Shown here: piece after piece, positions 15,023-22,983 of the stretch
Layout: each line of letters opens with the position of its first letter
How positions within the stretch are numbered: the first letter of the stretch is position 1
Source of the DNA: DSBG01 sp049975365
GTDB taxonomy: Bacteria > Desulfobacterota > Desulfomonilia > UBA1062
Assembly (NCBI GenBank): GCA_049975365.1
Contig: JBNGDS010000028.1
Span: 1 to 37,685, forward strand
Direction of reading: 5' to 3'
Length of the DNA: 37,685 nt
Notes under the pieces: generated by a model
What the model was told of the DNA's origin: nothing
The model's database searches: none
What the model saw: the letters and a program-made list of their open reading frames with translations, nothing else
Translations under genes and position numbers: made by a program

Positions 15023-15949
15023 ATGGATACATTCTCGGTTTTTACCTCACGGCTGATAGACAAATCAGAGAATTTTACCCCCGGCCACAGGGCATGCCAG
15101 GGATGTGCCGAGGCACTTGCTGTACGGCTTGTTCTGAAGGCCCTGGGGAGAGATACGATCGTTGCCATGGCCACCGGATGTATGGAGATCATTTCCTCGC
15201 CACTTCCGCTCACTGCGTGGAAGGTGCCCTGGATTCACAATGCGTTTGAAAACCCCTCAGCAGTGATCTCGGGATGCGAATCAGGAATGAAGGCCATGAT
15301 GCGCAAAGGGAGGATTCCGAAGAAGAAGATCAACTTCGTGGGCATGGGTGGTGATGGCGCGACAGCTGATATCGGTATGGGGCCCTTGTCCGGTGCATTG
15401 GAGCGTGGGCACGATATGATCTATGTGTGTTATGACAACGAGGCATACATGAACACGGGCATTCAGCGGTCCAGCTCTACCCCATATGGAGCAAGCACAA
15501 CCACGAGCCCTGCAGGGAAGGTCAGCATCGGACAGCAGACACAGAAGAAGAATCTTCCCCAGATCGCAGTGGCGCACAATATTCCGTATGTTGCCACTGC
15601 CTGTCCCAGCTTCCCCTTTGATCTCATGGAAAAGGTGAAGAAGGCATCAGAGATCAAAGGACCTGCTTACGTGCACATCCTGTCCGTGTGCCCGACAGGC
15701 TGGAGGATACAGCCCGAGGATGCCATTAAGTACGGCAGACTGGCTGTGGATTCCTGTGTATTCCCTCTCTATGAGGTCGAGAACGGCAGGTACCGCATGA
15801 CATACAAGCCGTACAAACCCATCCCGGTGAGCGAGTATCTGAAGGGACAGGGGAGGTTTCGGCACCTGACTGACAAGGAGATTGAAGAGATCGCGAACAG
15901 GGTCGCCAGTGATTACGAGCACCTTTTACGAGAGAGTGGAGAGGAATGA
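15023..15949 (+). CDS. porB: 2-oxoacid:ferredoxin oxidoreductase, beta subunit (thiamine diphosphate binding)
   Basis: The 308-residue beta subunit that binds thiamine diphosphate and the proximal [4Fe-4S] cluster. Cluster ligands are in HRACQGCAEALAVR, MATGCMEI and the later HILSVCPTGW. The TPP-binding motif is MGGDGATADIG through YDNEAYMNTGIQRSS, the usual GDG...N pattern. STPYGASTTTSPAG is typical of pyruvate-type enzymes. AAGGAGATCGGT precedes the ATG. It is followed after four bases by the NuoE-like gene, which ties the decarboxylase and diaphorase halves into one transcript. Confidence 0.94.
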   Translation: MDTFSVFTSRLIDKSENFTPGHRACQGCAEALAVRLVLKALGRDTIVAMATGCMEIISSPLPLTAWKVPWIHNAFENPSAVISGCESGMKAMMRKGRIPKKKINFVGMGGDGATADIGMGPLSGALERGHDMIYVCYDNEAYMNTGIQRSSSTPYGASTTTSPAGKVSIGQQTQKKNLPQIAVAHNIPYVATACPSFPFDLMEKVKKASEIKGPAYVHILSVCPTGWRIQPEDAIKYGRLAVDSCVFPLYEVENGRYRMTYKPYKPIPVSEYLKGQGRFRHLTDKEIEEIANRVASDYEHLLRESGEE

Positions 15950-15953
15950 AACC

Positions 15954-16412
15954 ATGGCTGTAGACGTCAGAAAAGTGGATGAGATCATCTCGCGCTATGA
16001 GAAGTCTGAAGAATCACTCCTTGCTATCCTGCAGGATTTCCAGAGAGAATTTCACTATGTTCCCGAAGAAGGAATGAGGAGACTCAGCGATCTGCTGTCT
16101 GTGCCTGAAAGCAGGATTTATGCAATGGGTACTTTCTACAAGGCACTGTCCCTCGAGCCGAGGGGAAAACACACGGTCAAGGTATGTACGGGGACTGCAT
16201 GCCATTTGAAGGGTGCCAACCAGATTCTGGAAACCATCGAACGGGAACTCGGTGCGAAGAGGAACTCTACAACGAAGGACAAGCTGTTCACGATCGAAAG
16301 CGTGAACTGCGTCGGCGCATGCGCCATGGCCCCTGTAGTAGTTGTCGACGATGATTACTATGGACACACGAGACCCTCGAAGATCATGGATGTTCTCAAC
16401 AAATACAAGTGA
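15954..16412 (+). CDS. NuoE/HydC-like [2Fe-2S] subunit
   Basis: A 152-residue thioredoxin-fold ferredoxin equivalent to complex I NuoE, HoxE or HydC. The four cluster cysteines are C78, C83, C119 and C123 (CTGTAC and CVGAC), and the N-terminal helix bundle HYVPEEGMRRLSDLL with YAMGTFYKAL is conserved. The frame is open upstream into porB, but GGAGAGGA at 15938-15945 sits eight bases before ATG 15954 and gives the family start. It forms the electron-transfer partner of the next gene's flavoprotein. Its location directly behind porB, with no other complex I genes nearby, argues for a soluble POR-linked complex. Confidence 0.92.
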   Translation: MAVDVRKVDEIISRYEKSEESLLAILQDFQREFHYVPEEGMRRLSDLLSVPESRIYAMGTFYKALSLEPRGKHTVKVCTGTACHLKGANQILETIERELGAKRNSTTKDKLFTIESVNCVGACAMAPVVVVDDDYYGHTRPSKIMDVLNKYK

Positions 16413-16425
16413 AGGGTGAACACAG

Positions 16426-18282
16426 ATGGACGCAATAACCTCGTTTGATCAGTTTGAACAGTATCGAGATACGATCAGGGCATCCTTCAACAAAGATCTC
16501 CCCACGGTTATGGTTTGTTTTGGGACAGGATGCCAGGCAAATGGTGCGCGGGATGTAGCCGCTGCCTTCCAAAAGGAGATAGAGGGCCAGGGGCTGAAGG
16601 TTGCCGTCGATATCGGGTTCAAGACCACCGGGTGCCATGGGTACTGTGAGAATGGGCCCCTTGTCGCACTCCGGCCAAAAGACATCCTGTACCTCAGGGT
16701 AACCCCCAAGGATGTTCCTGAGATTGTGGAGAAAAGCATCCGCAGTGATGAAATCGTCGAGAGGCTCGTGTACACGGACGTAAACACACAGGAGAAGGTT
16801 GCAGAATATCATTCCATCCCGTTCTACTCTCACCAGAGACGCATTGCCCTGAGGAATATCGGGAATATCGATCCCAAATCCATCGATGACTACATCCTCC
16901 AGGATGGCTATATGGGCCTTGTAAAGGCCTTGAAAATGGACCCTGATGCCGTGATCTCCGAGGTAGAGGCATCGGGTTTACGCGGACGCGGTGGCGGCGG
17001 TTTCCCTGCCGGCAGGAAATGGAGATCATGCCGTGATATTGCCTCAGATGTGCGATATGTGATCTGCAACGGAGATGAAGGGGACCCCGGTGCATTCATG
17101 GATCGTTCCATCATGGAAGGAGATCCCCACTCGGTCATCGAGGGTATGATCATCGGCGGGTACGCAGTCGGTGCTCGGCAGGGCTATATTTACGTCAGGG
17201 ACGAGTATCCCCTGGCGGTCAAAAACCTCCATTCGGCAATCGATGACGCACGGAGGGCTGGGTTTCTCGGGAAGTCGATCCTGGGTACGGATTACGATTT
17301 CGATATCAGGATATGCAGGGGAGGCGGAGCGTTCGTGTGCGGTGAGTCCTCTGCCCTGATGCGCTCCCTGGAGGGAAAAGTTGGCGAACCCAGAGCGAAG
17401 TACATCAGGTCCGTCGAGAAAGGCCTCTATGAAAAGCCCAGCGTGCTCAACAATGTAGAGACCTGGAACAATGTACCGGCCATTCTTCTCAATGGCTCGG
17501 CATGGTACGCATCCTTCGGTACCGAGAATTCCAAGGGGACGAAGGTGTTCTCCCTCGTGGGCAAGGTGAACAACACCGGACTTGTCGAGGTTCCCATGGG
17601 GATAACCATCAGGGAACTTGTTGAGGACATTGGCGGTGGGGTGCTTGGCGGGAAAGAATTCAAGGCGGTTCAGACAGGGGGTCCCTCGGGCGGTTGCATC
17701 CCGAAAAGCCTTATGGACCTGCCCATTGATTTCGACAGCCTCACGGAGGCTGGTTCCATGATGGGTTCAGGTGGCATCATCGTGATGGATGAGGCCACCT
17801 GCATGGTGGACGTTGCAAAGTACTTCATCTCCTTTTTGGTGGAGGAATCCTGTGGCAAGTGCACCCCGTGTCGTGACGGATTGCCAAGGATGAAGAAAAT
17901 CCTCACAGACATTACTGAGGGAAAGGGGAAAGAGGGTGACATAGAACTCCTCGAGGAACTCTGCGATGTGCTCACCTACGGGGCCCTGTGCGGGCTGGGA
18001 ACGTCGGCGCCGAACCCGGTCATGTCAACAATCAAGTACTTCAGGGAGGAGTACGAGGCTCACATACGAGATAAAAGGTGTCCTGCAGGGGTGTGCAAGG
18101 CGCTGATCACCTACCGGATCGACCCGGACGCGTGTACCGGCTGCACCCTGTGTGCAAAGCGGTGCCCCCAGGAGTGCATAACCGGGGAGAGGAAACAGGT
18201 TCACGTGATTGATGAGACGAAATGTATCAAGTGCGGCGTGTGCAAGGACGTCTGCAATTTCGATGCAGTTCGGGTTGAGTAA
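16426..18282 (+). CDS. NuoF/HydB-like NAD(P)- and FMN-binding flavoprotein with extra ferredoxin domains
   Basis: A 618-residue diaphorase subunit. Domains in order: an N-terminal thioredoxin-like [2Fe-2S] domain (C31, C36, C70, C74); the FMN/NAD core with GRGGGGFPAGRKW (187-199) and NGDEGDPGAFMDRS (215-228); the SLBB segment near 385-425; a [4Fe-4S] site (C476, C479, C482 and C522); and a C-terminal 2[4Fe-4S] ferredoxin domain (C570/573/576/580 and C600/603/606/610). CPAGVCKAL links the last two. NuoF of complex I has only the middle part. This layout is that of HydB in bifurcating hydrogenases and related electron-bifurcating (Bfu-type) enzymes. All cofactor residues appear intact. Confidence 0.92.
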   Translation: MDAITSFDQFEQYRDTIRASFNKDLPTVMVCFGTGCQANGARDVAAAFQKEIEGQGLKVAVDIGFKTTGCHGYCENGPLVALRPKDILYLRVTPKDVPEIVEKSIRSDEIVERLVYTDVNTQEKVAEYHSIPFYSHQRRIALRNIGNIDPKSIDDYILQDGYMGLVKALKMDPDAVISEVEASGLRGRGGGGFPAGRKWRSCRDIASDVRYVICNGDEGDPGAFMDRSIMEGDPHSVIEGMIIGGYAVGARQGYIYVRDEYPLAVKNLHSAIDDARRAGFLGKSILGTDYDFDIRICRGGGAFVCGESSALMRSLEGKVGEPRAKYIRSVEKGLYEKPSVLNNVETWNNVPAILLNGSAWYASFGTENSKGTKVFSLVGKVNNTGLVEVPMGITIRELVEDIGGGVLGGKEFKAVQTGGPSGGCIPKSLMDLPIDFDSLTEAGSMMGSGGIIVMDEATCMVDVAKYFISFLVEESCGKCTPCRDGLPRMKKILTDITEGKGKEGDIELLEELCDVLTYGALCGLGTSAPNPVMSTIKYFREEYEAHIRDKRCPAGVCKALITYRIDPDACTGCTLCAKRCPQECITGERKQVHVIDETKCIKCGVCKDVCNFDAVRVE

Positions 18283-18292
18283 GGATCGTGTC

Positions 18293-19021
18293 ATGGAAAG
18301 AGTCAAGATAGTCATTGATGGCAGAGAAGTTGAGGCAATAAAGGATCAGAGTGTTCTCGAGGTTGCACGGGAGAACGGGATATACATTCCCGCACTATGT
18401 TACCATCCAGAGGTTCTCTCCAGCGGCGGATCGTGCCGGGTGTGCCTGGTGGAGGCCCATCAGGGGGGAAGGATGAGGCTGGTGACATCATGCAACTACC
18501 CGGCACGGACAGGTCTCGAGATCAAGACCGATACCGATCTCGTCAGGCGTATACGAAAAGGAGTTCTTGAATTGCTGCTTGCGAGGGTCCCCGATTCTGA
18601 TGTGATTCGGGATCTGGCCGTCAAGGATGGAATTGAAGGCCCCCGCTTCTTCGTCGACGAGGGTGAGAATAACAGGTATAAGTGCATCTCGTGCGGCCTG
18701 TGCGCCCAGGTGTGCGAGGATGTGGTCGGCGTCAGCGCGATTTCCATGCTGGGTCGAAGCAGCGAGAAAGCCCCGGGCACCCCGTACCACAAGGATTCCG
18801 CGGCGTGTATCGGGTGCGGGGCCTGTGCATATGCCTGCCCCACCGGTGCTATTTCAATGAAGGACACCGATGGGGTCCGAAAGATCTGGGGCAAGGAATT
18901 CACCATGATCTGCTGCAGCGTCTGTGGAAAGCCCTATATTCCTGAAGCGCAGGTTGACTGGATCGTGAAGACAACTGGCAAGGATCGCTCATTCTTTGAT
19001 CGGTGTCCTGATCACCGCTAG
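18293..19021 (+). CDS. NuoG/HoxU-like iron-sulfur subunit
   Basis: A 242-residue iron-sulfur protein. The N-terminal [2Fe-2S] domain has C36, C48, C51 and C67 (CYHPEVLSSGGSCRVC). Two [4Fe-4S] sites follow at C131/134/137/141 and C172/175/178/182. The His-Cys cluster motif (HxxxCxxCxxxxxC) expected between them in NuoG and HoxU is missing and replaced by LLLARVPDSDVIRDLAVKDG. A short C-terminal cysteine motif (C207, C208, C211, C238) may bind zinc. There is no hydrogenase H-cluster or molybdopterin domain. AAGGA at 18281-18285 supports ATG 18293. As last gene of the operon it probably bridges the POR ferredoxin subunit and the NuoEF-like pair. Confidence 0.88.
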   Translation: MERVKIVIDGREVEAIKDQSVLEVARENGIYIPALCYHPEVLSSGGSCRVCLVEAHQGGRMRLVTSCNYPARTGLEIKTDTDLVRRIRKGVLELLLARVPDSDVIRDLAVKDGIEGPRFFVDEGENNRYKCISCGLCAQVCEDVVGVSAISMLGRSSEKAPGTPYHKDSAACIGCGACAYACPTGAISMKDTDGVRKIWGKEFTMICCSVCGKPYIPEAQVDWIVKTTGKDRSFFDRCPDHR

Positions 19022-19054
19022 CACCCAATTTTCACCGGTGTCCGGAACATGGTG

Positions 19055-19080
19055 TCTCCCTCCAGAGATCCGGAGGGAGA
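19055..19080. repeat. Inverted repeat after the POR operon (9-bp perfect stem)
   Basis: TCTCCCTCC (19055-19063) pairs exactly with GGAGGGAGA (19072-19080) across an eight-base loop, 34 bases after the operon's stop codon. There is no T run, so it is not a standard intrinsic terminator; it could protect the mRNA 3' end or assist termination. Confidence 0.55.
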
Positions 19081-19094
19081 GCCCATTCGTGATC

Positions 19095-19137
19095 CCCGGG
19101 ATTGAGGGGGTTTGTTCCGTGGGGTCACAATCCCGGG
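19095..19137. repeat. Inverted repeat after the POR operon (10-bp perfect stem)
   Basis: CCCGGGATTG (19095-19104) pairs exactly with CAATCCCGGG (19128-19137) over a 23-base loop, 14 bases beyond the preceding hairpin. It is followed by AAAAG and not by T residues. Together the two hairpins occupy the first third of a 419-base gap. The remaining part up to 19377 shows no convincing gene. Confidence 0.55.
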
Positions 19138-19377
19138 AAAAGAGATCGACCCGGCATGGGAGATGGGCCTCAGTACGTGTCATGGAAGAGTTCTTTTCCC
19201 TATACCTGTATTCCCGTCGAGGTTTCTACCGGGCTCATTCTCCTTGACAAACGCGCAGGGTGCTTTTATGGAGGGCGAAGACAGTGCTATGCGCATCTCC
19301 CTCCTTCAGATCACAGCCAGGAGAGATCGTGCACTCTGGATGTGACCTCTGCGTGGACGTGTGCGCAGAAGGCAACG

Positions 19378-19407
19378 TTGACATTTTTCCAAGTGATCGG
19401 ATAGCAT
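19378..19407 (+). promoter_or_regulatory. Candidate sigma-70 promoter of ffh
   Basis: TTGACA (19378-19383) is a perfect -35 hexamer, and TAGCAT (19402-19407), four of six matches, lies 18 bases downstream. The expected start is about 27 bases before the ffh ATG. A second TTGACA at 19244-19249 has a poorer partner (TATGGA). Confidence 0.42.
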
Positions 19408-19440
19408 AGCAACTCTCTGGAGATCGCGGGGATTGACACC

Positions 19441-20910
19441 ATGTTAGAGCTTGTATCAGAGGGATTCAAAAAAGCCCATAATCTACTGCAGGGAAAGACT
19501 GTCATCCAGGAGAGACACATCGAGGATGCCATCAAGGAGATACGGATCTCCCTGCTGGAAGCAGATGTCGAATTCCATGTGGTAAAGTCCTTTATCGAAA
19601 ATGTACGGCAGACAGCCATCGGCGAGATCATTCAGACTCGGGTCTCCCACGGCGGGAGACGGCTCAAGGTGTCTCCGGAACAACATTTTGTAAAGATCTG
19701 TTTTGATGAACTCGTATCCCTCATGGGTCCTGTGGACACAACGCTTTCTTTCGGAAGCAGACCGGTGTCGGCCATTATGATGGTGGGGCTGCAGGGGAGT
19801 GGGAAAACAACATCAACGGCGAAGCTTGCCAGGTATATTCAAAAGAACGGGAAAAAACCCATGATGGTTGCATCGGATATCTATCGTCCTGCCGCCATCG
19901 ACCAGCTGAAGGTGCTGGGAACCCGTCTTGAAATCCCCGTTTTCTTTGCCCCTGGAAAGACTCCGCCACAGATCTGCAAAGACGCCCTTGAAGCGGCACA
20001 GATCAGGGGCTGCGATGTCGTCCTTCTGGACACTGCGGGGAGAACTATCCTTGATGATGCCCTTATGAGGGAGCTCGAAGAGATCAAGGACGCAGTGCGG
20101 CCTGAGAATATTCTTCTGGTTCTTGATTCAATGATCGGCCAGGAGTCCGTCCATGTAGCCAGGGAGTTTGACCGCAGGCTTGATCTCTCGGGGTTTTTCC
20201 TCACCAAACTTGATGGTGATGCGCGTGGTGGTGCGGCGCTGTCCATAAAAGAGGTCACCAGAAAACCAATCAAATTCCTGGGAATGGGTGAGTCTCTCGA
20301 TCGTCTCGAGGAATTCAGACCTGAGGGGCTCGCTTCCCGAATCCTCGGCCATGGTGACATCGTGGGCCTGGTGAAGGACTTCGAAGAGGTCGTTGACGAG
20401 AAACGGGCTCAAGAGGATGCGGAGAAGCTGCTCAGCGGTCATTTCACGTATACAGATTTCCTGAAACAGCTCAAGGTCATGAAAAAAATGGGTTCCTTGA
20501 GCGACATCGTAGGCAAGCTGCCTCTGGGACAGTTCGGCATACCACAGGGGGTTCAGGTTGATGACCGTGAACTGGTGCGGGTTGAGGCCATTATCAATTC
20601 CATGAACTCCTATGAGAGGGAGCATCCGGACTGCCTGAACGAAAGTCGCATCGCACGGATTTCTTCTGGGAGCGGCCAGTCCAGGCAGAAGGTGCTGGAG
20701 TTGATCTCGCGATTCAACATGATGAGACAGCTCATGAGCGGTCTCGGTTCCGGGAAAAAGAAGGCCCTCGGCAGGCTGGGCTTGAATCCTGATATCGCGA
20801 ATGCCCTTGAGAAGGGGGGTATGAAGCAGCCCAAAAAGAGTCTTGTTGACCTCAAGAAGCGCAAGGATAAACGGAAAACCGCAAAAAAAGCCAAGCGGCG
20901 GAACCGGTAA
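19441..20910 (+). CDS. ffh: Signal recognition particle protein (SRP54)
   Basis: GTPase that binds signal sequences and the SRP RNA and delivers ribosomes to the FtsY receptor at the membrane. The N domain is followed by the G domain with GLQGSGKT (116-123), ASDIYRPAAIDQL, LLDTAGRT and TKLDGDARGGAAL. The methionine-rich M domain is recognised by RIARISSGSGQSRQKVLELISRFNMMRQLM-type sequence, whose SGxG motif contacts RNA. The C-terminus is a very basic lysine/arginine tail (about 25 residues). The length of 489 residues is slightly above the usual because of that tail. No SRP RNA gene was found nearby. Confidence 0.96.
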   Translation: MLELVSEGFKKAHNLLQGKTVIQERHIEDAIKEIRISLLEADVEFHVVKSFIENVRQTAIGEIIQTRVSHGGRRLKVSPEQHFVKICFDELVSLMGPVDTTLSFGSRPVSAIMMVGLQGSGKTTSTAKLARYIQKNGKKPMMVASDIYRPAAIDQLKVLGTRLEIPVFFAPGKTPPQICKDALEAAQIRGCDVVLLDTAGRTILDDALMRELEEIKDAVRPENILLVLDSMIGQESVHVAREFDRRLDLSGFFLTKLDGDARGGAALSIKEVTRKPIKFLGMGESLDRLEEFRPEGLASRILGHGDIVGLVKDFEEVVDEKRAQEDAEKLLSGHFTYTDFLKQLKVMKKMGSLSDIVGKLPLGQFGIPQGVQVDDRELVRVEAIINSMNSYEREHPDCLNESRIARISSGSGQSRQKVLELISRFNMMRQLMSGLGSGKKKALGRLGLNPDIANALEKGGMKQPKKSLVDLKKRKDKRKTAKKAKRRNR

Positions 20911-20970
20911 CGTATCAATCCATACTGTTCTGATTTATATTGCAAGTTTGAATGTTCGATAAGGAGAGAG

Positions 20971-22947
20971 ATGCTCACACGAGAACTGGCCATATTCAGG
21001 AGGGTGAATCAGGCAATTTCGTACGCCCCTGATGTGGAAGCGGTTGCGCGGTCACTCCTGGATATCGTGATTGACGAAACTGTTGCAGAGAATGCCTCCA
21101 TCATGATGCCCTCTACGGACAGGGCATCCCTCGAGATCAAGGCTGCGAAGGGAAGAACTGACAAAAAATCCAGATACTCGGAAGAGTCCCTCGGCATGAG
21201 ACTTCCCGTGGGCGAGGGGATCGCGGGCTCCGTGGCAAAGAACAGAGAGGCGATTCTCATCCATGATGCAACCACTGAGCCGCTCTTTACCAACAGGCAC
21301 AGCAAGGTTAAAATCGGCTCCATGCTCTCTCTCCCCTTGATCTACGGGAAGAATGAACTCGTCGGGGTCCTGAATCTCAGCCATTCAAGAGCCCAGGTGT
21401 TCACCCAGGAGGACATCTCTCTCCTCAATGTTCTCCTCCCTCCGGCAGCCCTTGCCCTGAGAAACGCACGGCTCATGAGGGATATCGAGGACATCAACAA
21501 AATGCTGAAGGCCGAGCTCTCCATGACGGACAAGGCGCTGTGGGAATTCGGGAAGAATATCTTCCGGGTGTTCACCTACATGTCGGTGGGTGTGCTTACC
21601 ACGAATCCGGAAGGAATCATAACCACCATCAACAAGAAAGCAACCGAGGACATCGGAAAGAAGAACGGCGAGACCATTACAGACATCATCGAGGCCGATA
21701 TTCTCCAGCAGGTGGGTACGTACATACAAGACCTGAGCGTTGACAGGGAAGTGCAGGGGAGAATCTTCAACCTCGAACTCTCTCCTCTGCCATTGAAACC
21801 TTCCTGGCAGATCCTCATCTGCGTGAGGGACGTTACCATCGAGAGGTTCAAGGAGAAAGAACTGGTCCGTATCAAGGACCAGTACAAGGACATGGTGGAG
21901 AAGGCAATAGATGCCGTCTATATCGTCAAGGGGGGAAGATTCCTGCTCACGAATCGGAAATTCCAGGAGATGCTGGGATACGAGAGCGAAGAGATCATGA
22001 ACAGGCATATCCGTCATTTCATGACCAGGGATTCTGTACATATCCTGGCAGAGGTGCTCAGATCCCAGAGCGGAAACATATTCATTCCCAATCTCGAGAT
22101 CCAGGCCATCAGAAAGGACGGATCAGGGCTGTTCCTTGAAATCAGTATCGGGAGACTCACCATAGAGAACGACCAGTGTTTTGTGGGTGTGGTCCGCGAT
22201 ATCACGAGCAAGAAGGAACTCCTCGCATTGAAGACCCGGTTTCTCCATGTTGCTTCCCACGAGATCAGAGTTCCCCTCACCGTTATACGCGGCTATGGGA
22301 GGATGCTCGCCCGGGATAAAGAGTGCTCCCTGAGCGAAAATCAGAAGGACTGTATTTACGAAATCGAAAAACAGTGCGAGAAGCTTCTGCATTTCAGCAA
22401 TTCCCTGTTGGATTTCGCGAAAATCAATACTGAGAAGATCTCCTTAAACAAGCAGAGGGTGAATGTCGCGAAGTTCATCGGTGGGATCGTGAGAAACATG
22501 CAGTTGAGTGCACGGGACAAGGAGGTTGTGATCACGTTTGACCAGGAAGAGGATATCGACGAGCTTCTCGTTGATCCCATGCGATTCGAACAGGCGCTAT
22601 GCAATCTCCTGGATAACGCAATAAAACACTCCCCTGCCCAGGGTCTTGTCAGGGTGGTCGTCTCGCGGTCGCTTCAGGAAGAGGATTCGTTTACACAGAT
22701 GTTCCACCAGGCACGTGCGATTATTTCGGTGTATGATCAGGGTCCTGGCATAAAAGCTGATGAAGCCCGAGAACTTTTCAGTGATTTTTATGTAGGCGAC
22801 AGCGGGAGGTCAAAGGGGGGAATCGGACTGGGGCTTGCCATCACCAAGGAGATCATTCATGCACACGGTGGGCATGTGGAGGCAGTATCTTCCGAAAAAG
22901 GGGGGCAGTTTGTGGTGACAATACCCTTGAATAGCCGAGATTATTGA
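20971..22947 (+). CDS. Soluble sensor histidine kinase (GAF-PAS-PAS-HisKA-ATPase)
   Basis: A 658-residue kinase without membrane segments, so it probably senses a cytoplasmic signal. Residues 20-165 form a GAF domain (LPVGEGIAGSVAKNREAILI), about 195-290 and 305-415 are PAS domains, and His430 in HVASHEIRVPLTVIRGYG is the phospho-acceptor. The ATPase core shows NLLDNAIKHSP, DQGPGI near 590 and GGIGLGLAI near 616. AAGGAGAGAG immediately upstream is a strong ribosome site. A sigma-54-type response regulator follows after 36 bases, the likely partner, and the exopolysaccharide genes come next. By position it resembles PrsK of XrtA loci, but its sensor part is different. Confidence 0.91.
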   Translation: MLTRELAIFRRVNQAISYAPDVEAVARSLLDIVIDETVAENASIMMPSTDRASLEIKAAKGRTDKKSRYSEESLGMRLPVGEGIAGSVAKNREAILIHDATTEPLFTNRHSKVKIGSMLSLPLIYGKNELVGVLNLSHSRAQVFTQEDISLLNVLLPPAALALRNARLMRDIEDINKMLKAELSMTDKALWEFGKNIFRVFTYMSVGVLTTNPEGIITTINKKATEDIGKKNGETITDIIEADILQQVGTYIQDLSVDREVQGRIFNLELSPLPLKPSWQILICVRDVTIERFKEKELVRIKDQYKDMVEKAIDAVYIVKGGRFLLTNRKFQEMLGYESEEIMNRHIRHFMTRDSVHILAEVLRSQSGNIFIPNLEIQAIRKDGSGLFLEISIGRLTIENDQCFVGVVRDITSKKELLALKTRFLHVASHEIRVPLTVIRGYGRMLARDKECSLSENQKDCIYEIEKQCEKLLHFSNSLLDFAKINTEKISLNKQRVNVAKFIGGIVRNMQLSARDKEVVITFDQEEDIDELLVDPMRFEQALCNLLDNAIKHSPAQGLVRVVVSRSLQEEDSFTQMFHQARAIISVYDQGPGIKADEARELFSDFYVGDSGRSKGGIGLGLAITKEIIHAHGGHVEAVSSEKGGQFVVTIPLNSRDY

Positions 22948-22983
22948 TGTATCCTCTGAAATCAATTACCTATAGGCCAGATC

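Noticed and set aside
12978..19021. Bifurcating [FeFe]-hydrogenase or formate dehydrogenase operon
   Set aside because: The NuoG-like subunit ends after the two [4Fe-4S] sites; no H-cluster cysteines, NiFe subunits or molybdopterin domain occur. The catalytic genes present are POR.
19102..19404. 100-codon plus-strand frame between the POR operon and ffh
   Set aside because: It has no ribosome site, runs through a perfect hairpin, and has cysteine/proline/arginine-rich composition typical of non-coding DNA.
19022..19440. Possible SRP RNA gene next to ffh
   Set aside because: The conserved tetraloop and asymmetric-loop sequences of bacterial SRP RNA were not found, despite the hairpins.
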